5,835 bases of DNA from Gammaproteobacteria bacterium. GTDB lineage: Bacteria; Pseudomonadota; Gammaproteobacteria; SZUA-140. Shown piece after piece: positions 1 through 5,139 of this stretch; positions within the stretch are counted from its first letter, which is position 1, and the number at the start of each line of letters is the position of its first letter. Made by a program: the position numbers and the translations under genes. Under the pieces are notes generated by a model that was not told the DNA's origin, searched no databases, and saw nothing but the letters and a program-made list of their open reading frames with translations. The stretch spans positions 1 through 5,835 of the forward strand of contig JALWQD010000185.1 of NCBI GenBank assembly GCA_026994735.1. Direction: 5' to 3'.

Positions 1-2081
1 CAATGACTCAGATGGGCTTTCATCTCAATGACAAAGCAGGTGATTATGCGACGATTCATCAGGCTTTGCTCAGTGGCCTGCTTGGACATGTAGCCCGCCG
101 CCATGAGGATGGCGATTACCTCGGTGCTCGTGCCGTGCGCATGCAAATTTTCCCGGGCTCGGCATTGAGAAAAAAAAGTCCTGGCTGGCTGGTTGCCGGT
201 TTGTTGCAAGAGACGAGTCGACTGTATGCCCATACGGTAGCCCGTATTGAAGCGCATTGGGTCGAGACCGTGGCGCCTGAATATTTGCTGCGTAAACACG
301 TTTTTGAGCCTCATTGGGAAAAGCGCCGTGGTCAGGTTGTTGCCTATCAGCAAGTGACACTTTACGGACTTCAGCTCTGTGCGCGCAGGCGAATATCCTT
401 TGCCAGCATCGATCCGGAACAATGCCGGAAGATTTTTTTGCAAGCGCTGGCACAAGGGGCTATCGATAAGCGTGGGCTTCCCTTTATTGCCGAAAACCAG
501 CAACTGCTGGCATCTTTGTCCGTCGTTGAAGACAAGCTGCGTCGACGTGGCTATGTCATCGATGATGTCCTGTTGGCTGAATGTTATGGTCAACGCTTGC
601 CAGAAAATATTTTGGATGTGCGCGCATTGCAGCGCTGGTGGCGACAGGCCGGTGAAGAACAGCAACGGGTGCTCTTTCTAAGCCGTGAAGAACTGCAACG
701 GCAAGATAATGATGCTGCGGACAATGACGGCTTTCCCGATGAATGGTTGCTTGAGGGGATAAGTTTGCCCTTGCGTTATCATTTTTCTCCCGGTGACGAG
801 GAGGATGGGGTGACTCTGCGGGTTCCCGAAACGATTCTTGCCCGTTTGACGGATGAACAGATCGAATGGCTGGTGCCTGGCTTGTTGCAGGAAAAGGTCA
901 ACCTATTGATTAAGCGTTTGCCAAAGTCCTTGCGGCGACGTTTTATTCCTGCCCAGGAATTCGCCATTGCCTGTACACAGGCGCTGGTTTGGCGGCAGGG
1001 TGAATTGTTGCCATCGCTGACCGCACAGCTGGCACGTATGACCGGGGTTGAGGTGCCCCAGGATGCCTGGCAGTGCGATAAGTTACCGCCGCATCTGCAG
1101 ATGCGGGTGGAAGTGCTTGATCGCCAGAGTAAGGTCATCGCTGCTGGCCGCAGCTTATCGGCATTACAAGGTGCGGATGTACCGGCAAGGGCGTCTTTAG
1201 CGGTCGCTGGGAGGGAAGATATTGATGGCACCTTTTCGCCCTTGCCGATTGAGCGCTGGTCAGACATTCCCGCACTGACTTTGCCGCTTTCACAGGAAAA
1301 AATACTGGCCGGCATGCGCCTGACCTTCTATCCGGCCCTGGTGGTGCAAGGGAGGAAGATCAATCTCTGTCATCTGGAGGATGCGCGGGTGGCTGAAGAA
1401 GCGCATCGTAAAGGTATTATTTGTCTGCTGGCGAAGGCTTTGAGTGCTGAATTGAAGCGCTTATGGCAGAGACTTCCTGAGCGCCAAAAATGGTCATTGA
1501 TCTATAGCCGGATTGGTTCACTATCTGAATTGCAGTGGCAATGGTCGCTAGCGCTTTGTCGTGAGTCACTGGCTGAAAGTACGTTGCCACGAGATGGTCT
1601 GGCCTGGGAAGCCTGTTTTGCTCTGGTGCGTCAGCGTTTATCGGCTGTTGCCGATGAGTATGATCGTTTATTGATGGATATTCTTGAACGCTATCGCAGG
1701 ATTGGCAAGCAAATGCGTCAACTCAGTAGCGCCAACCACTTGCAAGCAATGACGGACATTCAGGGTCAGTTGCAGTTTTTGATGGTGCATGGTTTTGTCG
1801 AGCGTGTTCCCTTGCAACGCTTACGCCATTTCAGCCGCTATTTGCAGGCAATACTTTTACGCCTGGAAAGATTACCCTTGGCGCCCGATAAGGATCGTGA
1901 ACGGTTGCTTGTCGTTTCGCCTTTGGTGCGCCGTGCTCGACAACGCTGGCCCGATGTTCATGCGGCTTTCAATGATGAGGTTTATTGGTTGATCGAGGAA
2001 CTGCGTGTGTCCTTGTTTGCCCAGCCATTAAAGACAGCAGAGAAAGTTTCGCCGAAAAAAATTAAAGAAATGCTGATATGA
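1..2081 (+). CDS. hrpA: ATP-dependent RNA helicase HrpA, C-terminal part (5' end outside window)
   Basis: This is the C-terminal 692 residues of HrpA, a cytoplasmic DEAH-box RNA helicase of proteobacteria. The family is about 1,300 residues long, so roughly the first half, with the Walker/DEAH helicase core, lies upstream; the ATG at 3 is internal, not the start. Numbering from that ATG, residues 14-95 match the OB-fold region (IHQALLSGLLGHVA, GARAVRMQIFPGS, ETSRLY), followed by the EPHWEKRRGQV...VTLYGL signature (102-123). The rest is the DUF3418 extension typical of HrpA, including LPKSLRRRFIPA, LARMTGVEV and the C-terminal EELRVSLFAQ (665-674). The match is by recalled similarity to E. coli HrpA and is strong along the whole length, with no frameshift. 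HrpA has been linked to mRNA processing and rescue of stalled ribosomes. The TGA stop overlaps the next start as ATGA, which suggests one transcript and translational coupling. Confidence 0.95.
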   Translation, partial: MTQMGFHLNDKAGDYATIHQALLSGLLGHVARRHEDGDYLGARAVRMQIFPGSALRKKSPGWLVAGLLQETSRLYAHTVARIEAHWVETVAPEYLLRKHVFEPHWEKRRGQVVAYQQVTLYGLQLCARRRISFASIDPEQCRKIFLQALAQGAIDKRGLPFIAENQQLLASLSVVEDKLRRRGYVIDDVLLAECYGQRLPENILDVRALQRWWRQAGEEQQRVLFLSREELQRQDNDAADNDGFPDEWLLEGISLPLRYHFSPGDEEDGVTLRVPETILARLTDEQIEWLVPGLLQEKVNLLIKRLPKSLRRRFIPAQEFAIACTQALVWRQGELLPSLTAQLARMTGVEVPQDAWQCDKLPPHLQMRVEVLDRQSKVIAAGRSLSALQGADVPARASLAVAGREDIDGTFSPLPIERWSDIPALTLPLSQEKILAGMRLTFYPALVVQGRKINLCHLEDARVAEEAHRKGIICLLAKALSAELKRLWQRLPERQKWSLIYSRIGSLSELQWQWSLALCRESLAESTLPRDGLAWEACFALVRQRLSAVADEYDRLLMDILERYRRIGKQMRQLSSANHLQAMTDIQGQLQFLMVHGFVERVPLQRLRHFSRYLQAILLRLERLPLAPDKDRERLLVVSPLVRRARQRWPDVHAAFNDEVYWLIEELRVSLFAQPLKTAEKVSPKKIKEMLI

Positions 2082-3361
2082 GAGCCGTTTTATGGCTGAC
2101 CCTCTGGATATTGGCGGGGACGGTTTTTGCGGCGTCATCAGCACAGCGATTTATTGGTATGGATGTTCCTGGGAGTCACCCCGAACGCAGCGCAATCTAT
2201 ACGACAGCAGCCGTTGAACCCGGCTACGGTGACCATGTTCGCCAGCCACTTTCTTTTCACCCACTTATTGAGACAGGGTCATGGTTTGGCAATGTCCTTG
2301 TCGGCGGTCTTGTTGATGCCCAGGGGCGGCCATTACTTGATCATTCGCGGGCCAGTGCCCGACCCCTCCCTTATCTGTCAGGTATGCCGGATGGCAGCAC
2401 ACTGCTTTCTCCGCCCAAGGGGCTTGTCGCCTTTGCCGGCGTTCGCAGTCAGGTACATTTGCTCTTGACCCAATTTGAGTCCGTTACCCGCGATCGTTCA
2501 GGCAAGCGTCCGCGCGGTCGTTTGCCGATGTCTTTGGCTCTGACCGTGCTCGCGGAGGATGCCGTCAGTGGTCAGTTGCATGCCATCAGCTATCGTCCGC
2601 TGGATATGTCCTCAATAGGCGGTTTATGGACGCCTTGTGCCGCTGGAGAAAGTCCTTGGGGAACACATTTGGGCGGCGAGGAATACGAGCCGGATGCCCG
2701 TATATATGAGCGTGATCCGGATAATTCAGCGGTCACTGGCATGCAACGGCTTTATGGTTTGCCAGCAGACTCTCGTTCATCGGCATACGGTTATGGCCAC
2801 CTTTTTGAAGTGGCTATCGATAAACATTTGCAGGCGCGGTCGTCGCGCCGTTATGCCATGGGGCGATTTTCTCATGAGATTGCTGTGGTGATGCCTGATC
2901 AACGGACTGTCTATATGACCGATGATCATGATCAGGGTGTTCTGTTCATGTTTGTAGCTGATCGCAAGAGCGACCTCTCATCGGGGACGCTTTATGCCGC
3001 CCGCTGGTATCAGATGGATGCGAGCGCGGGTGGTCGGGCACGTCTGGGCTGGCTGCGTTTGGGCCATGCCTCCGACAAAGAGGTGGCCGGCTGGGTGGCA
3101 ACGACAGCTTATTCGGATATTTTTAATGGTGACCAATTACGTCCAGCGAAAGCACGGCAGGCCGCTTTTCTGGAATCACGGCGCTATGCTCGCCTGCTGG
3201 GTGCTACGGCAGAATTTAACAAGATGGAAGGGGTCGCTTTCGATGCTGATGGCCGCCGGCTCTTCCTGGCGATTTCTCGTATTGGCGGTGGGATGTTAGT
3301 AGAAAAAAAGAGGGTAAATGACCATATTCGCCTGTTGCCACAACCGACAGGAGCAATTTAG
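2078..3361 (+). CDS. PhoX-like protein, N-terminal portion up to the amber codon (427 aa)
   Basis: This is the product made if the TAG is read as a stop. The ATG overlaps the hrpA stop by 4 bases and only a weak AAAGAA lies about 8 bases upstream, so initiation probably depends on coupling to hrpA. Residues 1-19 (MRAVLWLTLWILAGTVFA then A) form a short Sec-type signal peptide with a likely cleavage near VFA-AS. No twin-arginine motif is seen, although characterised PhoX enzymes use the Tat route. The first part of the beta-propeller-like DUF839 domain is present: residues 60-135 contain GNVLVGGLVDAQG and SPPKGLVAFAG; residues 183-202 carry the Cys block; residues 263-283 and 380-400 carry conserved acidic blocks. 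The product lacks the last quarter of the domain, including the conserved NPDN and GAE motifs, so it is unlikely to be active alone. Confidence 0.75.
   Translation: MRAVLWLTLWILAGTVFAASSAQRFIGMDVPGSHPERSAIYTTAAVEPGYGDHVRQPLSFHPLIETGSWFGNVLVGGLVDAQGRPLLDHSRASARPLPYLSGMPDGSTLLSPPKGLVAFAGVRSQVHLLLTQFESVTRDRSGKRPRGRLPMSLALTVLAEDAVSGQLHAISYRPLDMSSIGGLWTPCAAGESPWGTHLGGEEYEPDARIYERDPDNSAVTGMQRLYGLPADSRSSAYGYGHLFEVAIDKHLQARSSRRYAMGRFSHEIAVVMPDQRTVYMTDDHDQGVLFMFVADRKSDLSSGTLYAARWYQMDASAGGRARLGWLRLGHASDKEVAGWVATTAYSDIFNGDQLRPAKARQAAFLESRRYARLLGATAEFNKMEGVAFDADGRRLFLAISRIGGGMLVEKKRVNDHIRLLPQPTGAI
3349..3353 (+). promoter_or_regulatory. Shine-Dalgarno-like AGGAG before the post-amber ATG
   Basis: AGGAG lies 8 bases upstream of the ATG at 3362, a near-ideal spacing. 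It would let a ribosome that stops at the TAG reinitiate on the next codon. It sits inside coding sequence for a conserved Thr-Gly-Ala stretch, so it need not have been selected as a ribosome site. Confidence 0.4.
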
Positions 3362-3841
3362 ATGCTTGATTTGCTTGCTCGGGGTGGTTTTGATGGGCAA
3401 GGTCAGGCGATCGCAAGTCGCTGGGTAGCGCGTTCGATGAAGGCGGTTTTGAGCGGAAAAATGCTTGCCAGGATGGATGACCAAGGCAATCTCGCGGACA
3501 CAGATAAAATTGCCAATCCCGATAATCTTGCCTACTCGAATGTTCTTCATACGCTCTTCATCGGTGAAGACTCAGCATTTCATTCGAATAATTATTTGTG
3601 GGCATTTAATTTTAATTATCAGTCACTTGAAAGGATTTTATCGGTTCCTGAAGGGGCTGAGGTTGCTGCTCTGCATGTTAGCCACAAGCTCCAGGACAGA
3701 CCTGTTTTGATCGTTGGTTTTCAGCATGCGGGGGCTGTTAGCAGAAGCCAAAAACGTTTGTTTCCCGTTTTGTCTGAACAGGTGTCTCAGCGCTGGTCTG
3801 GTGGTCGTCGAGCCGTTGTTGGTTACATCAGCGGTTTATAA
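3362..3841 (+). CDS. PhoX-like protein, C-terminal portion after the amber codon (159 aa)
   Basis: This open frame begins at the ATG directly after the TAG, in the same frame as the upstream part, and ends at TAA 3839-3841. It carries the distal DUF839 landmarks: ANPDNLAY (51-58), LFIGED (65-70), the NYLWAFNF strand (77-84), VPEGAE (95-100) and the late VLIVGFQHAG strand (115-124). It has no signal peptide, so if made separately it should stay in the cytoplasm and could not readily join an exported N-terminal part. AGGAG at 3349-3353, 8 bases before the ATG, could drive reinitiation. However, those bases also encode the conserved T-G-A residues, so the ribosome-site resemblance may be accidental. 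I regard it as the 3' part of one broken gene rather than an independent gene. Confidence 0.7.
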   Translation: MLDLLARGGFDGQGQAIASRWVARSMKAVLSGKMLARMDDQGNLADTDKIANPDNLAYSNVLHTLFIGEDSAFHSNNYLWAFNFNYQSLERILSVPEGAEVAALHVSHKLQDRPVLIVGFQHAGAVSRSQKRLFPVLSEQVSQRWSGGRRAVVGYISGL

Positions 3842-3845
3842 AGCG

Positions 3846-3862
3846 GTGGATATATTGTGGAT
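3846..3862 (+). repeat. Short direct repeat GTGGAT, 11-bp period
   Basis: GTGGAT occurs at 3846-3851 and 3857-3862, spaced by one helical turn. The second copy overlaps the -35 region of the candidate promoter. This phasing is what a regulator-binding site can show, but six bases is short and chance is possible. Confidence 0.2.
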
Positions 3863-3884
3863 TATTTAAAAAAAACACTATAAT
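3855..3884 (+). promoter_or_regulatory. Candidate sigma-70 promoter upstream of the HDOD gene
   Basis: A perfect -10 box TATAAT (3879-3884) lies 18 bases after a partial -35 TTGTGG (3855-3860, 3 of 6 matches to TTGACA). An A8 tract lies in the spacer. It would give a leader of about 255 bases before the HDOD start. A second TATAAT at 3920-3925 has no good -35 at 16-18 bases; TTGACG at 3913-3918 is too close to serve it. Either box may be used, possibly with an activator. Confidence 0.35.
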
Positions 3885-3907
3885 TCATGGAACTGTAATG
3901 TTTTTTT
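3869..3907. repeat. AT-rich imperfect inverted repeat (A-tract / T-tract)
   Basis: AAAAAAACA (3869-3877) is the exact reverse complement of TGTTTTTTT (3899-3907). Inside it, TA/TA and TT/AA pairs continue the stem with mismatches down to a CATGG loop (3886-3890). The layout resembles a bidirectional terminator with an A-tract and a T-tract, but the stem is almost without G-C pairs and would be weak. It also overlaps the candidate -10 box, so it could instead be a bent or regulator-binding promoter element. Confidence 0.3.
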
Positions 3908-4090
3908 GATCGTTGACGTTATAATATGTGTGTAAGAGGCTTTTTCTGGTCGTCGATAGCTTGCAAATTTATTTGTTTTGCTGGCTCAATTGCTTAACGA
4001 TCAGTGAAGGCGACTGAGGGCGCTTGGCACGATGCATGGGTGCGGTCAGGGTTTCATCCGTTGTTTCCTGGATGGTCAAACGGGTGGGTT

Positions 4091-4126
4091 TTTTCGGAAA
4101 AGTGTGAGGGTGTCGCTTTCCGGAAA
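4091..4126 (+). promoter_or_regulatory. Leader stem-loop built from two TTTYCGGAAA motifs
   Basis: TTTTCGGAAA (4091-4100) and the perfect palindrome TTTCCGGAAA (4117-4126) lie 26 bases apart and are complementary over 10 positions with one G-U pair, with a 16-base loop. The structure ends 21 bases before the HDOD ATG, close to its ribosome-binding region. It could be an RNA hairpin that tunes translation, or a pair of half-palindromic DNA sites for a regulator. There is no T-run after it, so it is not a standard terminator. Confidence 0.3.
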
Positions 4127-4147
4127 TAAGCAGCTTGGGGTGGGTTG

Positions 4148-4939
4148 ATGTCTCCCGTTGATTTGCTTGCAGAACACAAACAATCGATTTCTCCTCCTGA
4201 TTTTTGTGTCAGGCTCAATGCGCTTGTTGAGAAGCCGGGGGTTTCCATCAGCGATATCTGTGAATTGATTTCACAGGATGCGGAAATGAGTGACCGCCTG
4301 CTGCGCATTGCCAATAGCCCCATATTTGCTTTCCCAGCCCCGATCGACAGTATTCCTTCGTCGATTGCGATGATCGGTACGCGTGGCCTGCGTGACCTGG
4401 TGCTGGCATCTTCGGCTGTTTCAGCCTTTTCCAAGATACGTGCAGACCATGTTGATATGCGCGCATTCTGGCGCCACAGCCTGATGACGGGCCTGCTTGC
4501 CCGACAACTGGGGAAACGTGCACGTCTGCCCTATCTTGAGCCTCTTTTTGTGGCTGGATTACTGCATGATATTGGACTGTTATTGATGGATAGCTATTAT
4601 TCCCATGTGGATGATGGTTTGGAATGCGTCATGGATGATGCTTTGCTGGCGCAGAATCACGCGACCCTGGCGCAGGTTCTCTTGGCCGATTGGGATTTGC
4701 CAGACAATATTTTGTTGCCTGTTGCCTATCATCACGATGCTAAAGAGGCCGGCGAATTCTCTCGCTATGCAGCTATTGTTCAGGTTGCCGACATGGCCAG
4801 CAGTGATGAAAATGCGGTCATACCTGACGAGTTATGGCATGTGGCCGGTATTTCAATGCATGATCTCAACGCCCTTTTGCCGCAAGTGTATGAGCAGGTC
4901 GATGGGCTCTTCCCTGTGTTCTTTGCCCAAGCGGCATAA
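4148..4939 (+). CDS. HDOD-domain signalling protein
   Basis: A 263-residue single-domain HDOD protein, probably cytoplasmic; no signal peptide or membrane segment is seen. HDOD proteins are HD-related regulators tied to bacterial signalling, motility or stress responses; most lack proven enzyme activity. The N-terminal helical half has the family pattern: PDFCVRLNALVEKPGVSISDICELISQDAEMSDRLLRIANSP in outline (17-58), then SIPSSIAMIGTRGLRDLVL (68-86). HD-like elements follow: FWRHS (H110), GLLHDIG (H140-D141), NHATLAQVLLADWDLP (H171), YHHD (H195-H196) and VQVADMA (D215). This is more metal-binding-type residues than many HDOD proteins keep. I chose the ATG at 4148 over the TTG codon just before it; GGGGT (4137-4141) lies 6 bases upstream. 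No receiver, GGDEF or EAL domain is fused to it, and its direct neighbours do not reveal a partner. Confidence 0.9.
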   Translation: MSPVDLLAEHKQSISPPDFCVRLNALVEKPGVSISDICELISQDAEMSDRLLRIANSPIFAFPAPIDSIPSSIAMIGTRGLRDLVLASSAVSAFSKIRADHVDMRAFWRHSLMTGLLARQLGKRARLPYLEPLFVAGLLHDIGLLLMDSYYSHVDDGLECVMDDALLAQNHATLAQVLLADWDLPDNILLPVAYHHDAKEAGEFSRYAAIVQVADMASSDENAVIPDELWHVAGISMHDLNALLPQVYEQVDGLFPVFFAQAA

Positions 4940-4959
4940 TTTTTACGGACTCTTTCTCC

Positions 4960-5011
4960 AGGTGTTCCTGTTTCAGGCTTGCATTAGGTGTTCCTGTTTC
5001 AGGCTTGCATT
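4960..5011 (+). repeat. Perfect 26-bp tandem duplication
   Basis: The unit at 4960-4985 (starting AGGTGTTCCTG, ending GCTTGCATT) is repeated exactly at 4986-5011 with no spacer. Each copy contains the small inverted repeat CCTG-TTT-CAGG, and CAGGC (5000-5004) can also pair with GCCTG (5012-5016). Identity of both copies implies a recent duplication by slippage. A partial third echo, TGTTCCTG, occurs at 5028-5035. It lies 20 bases after the HDOD stop and upstream of the protease gene; copy number may vary between strains. Confidence 0.9.
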
Positions 5012-5025
5012 GCCTGGCAGCAGTC

Positions 5026-5060
5026 GCTGTTCCTGATAAAATCTTTATTGGCCGGACAGC
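5026..5060 (+). other. Imperfect long hairpin upstream of the protease gene
   Basis: GCTGT (5026-5030) pairs with ACAGC (5056-5060). CC (5032-5033) then pairs with GG (5054-5055), and ATAAA (5036-5040) pairs with TTTAT (5044-5048) around an ATC loop, with a bulge and an asymmetric internal loop. There is no T-run directly after it; the nearest is TTTTT at 5076-5080. It may be a weak terminator for the HDOD transcript or an mRNA 3'-end structure. Confidence 0.3.
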
Positions 5061-5071
5061 AATGCTACACT
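5044..5071 (+). promoter_or_regulatory. Candidate extended -10 promoter for the protease gene
   Basis: TGCTACACT (5063-5071) has the TGn extension plus TACACT, a 4-of-6 match to TATAAT. A weak -35, TTTATT (5044-5049), lies 16 bases upstream. Transcription would start near 5078, about 60 bases before the chosen protease start. The support is sequence resemblance only. Confidence 0.25.
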
Positions 5072-5139
5072 TGCGTTTTTCAATAGCTTTCTTTCTCTTC
5101 ACTTGACTTCAGGTGAGTAACCGCTGGTTTCCTTTTTTC

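Larger units (their letters stand above)
2078..3841 (+). pseudogene. PhoX-like (DUF839) secreted protein gene interrupted by one in-frame TAG
   Basis: Read through the TAG at 3359-3361, this frame gives a 587-codon product, a plausible full length for the PhoX/DUF839 family. Members with a proven function are alkaline phosphatases using an iron-calcium centre; activity here is inferred from family only. Both halves are in the same frame, so no indel is involved. Family landmarks are split across the stop. Before it come C187 in CAAGESPWGT, E201-E202, the GRFSHE block (E267), TDD (281-283) and NKMEGVAFD (E384). After it come NPDNL, GED and the GAE motif. The residues flanking the stop (PTGAI-stop-MLDL) match the family pattern G-A-V-Y-x-L-D-L, so the lost codon is probably Tyr (TAT or TAC changed to TAG). 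No other damage is visible, so the lesion is recent, suppressed, or a sequencing error. Confidence 0.7.
3842..4147 (+). other. Intergenic region between the phoX-like and HDOD genes
   Basis: No convincing protein gene is seen in these 306 bases. The first 90 bases are AT-rich and hold two TATAAT boxes (3879-3884 and 3920-3925), an A-tract/T-tract inverted repeat and a short direct repeat. The rest is more GC-balanced and carries a stem-loop at 4091-4126 just before the HDOD start. A 38-codon frame (4032-4148) ends in TGATG overlapping the HDOD ATG, with no recognisable product. No classical GC-rich hairpin plus T-run terminator is seen for the upstream genes. Confidence 0.6.

Noticed and set aside
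70..453. 127-codon open frame on the minus strand
   Set aside because: It is antisense to conserved hrpA coding sequence and has no family features.
779..1315. 178-codon open frame on the minus strand
   Set aside because: It lies fully antisense inside hrpA, whose own frame is strongly conserved. Its product has low-complexity Ser/Arg/Cys composition and no recognisable family.
3913..3918. TTGACG as a -35 box
   Set aside because: The TATAAT at 3920 begins one base after it, and no good -10 occurs 16-18 bases downstream.
3907..4003. Inverted repeat TGATCGTT / AACGATCA about 80 bases apart
   Set aside because: It is only 8 bp with a long spacer and no further pairing, which is compatible with chance.
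4054..4434. 126-codon minus-strand frame across the HDOD start
   Set aside because: It is mostly the complement of the clearly conserved HDOD coding region.
4605..5036. 143-codon plus-strand frame overlapping the HDOD gene
   Set aside because: It is an out-of-frame shadow with Met/Trp/Cys-rich composition. Its tail includes the tandem repeat but shows no family signal.
4940..5139. Possible CRISPR or attachment site at the tandem repeats
   Set aside because: The two units are directly adjacent with no spacer, and there is no integrase, cas gene or tRNA nearby.
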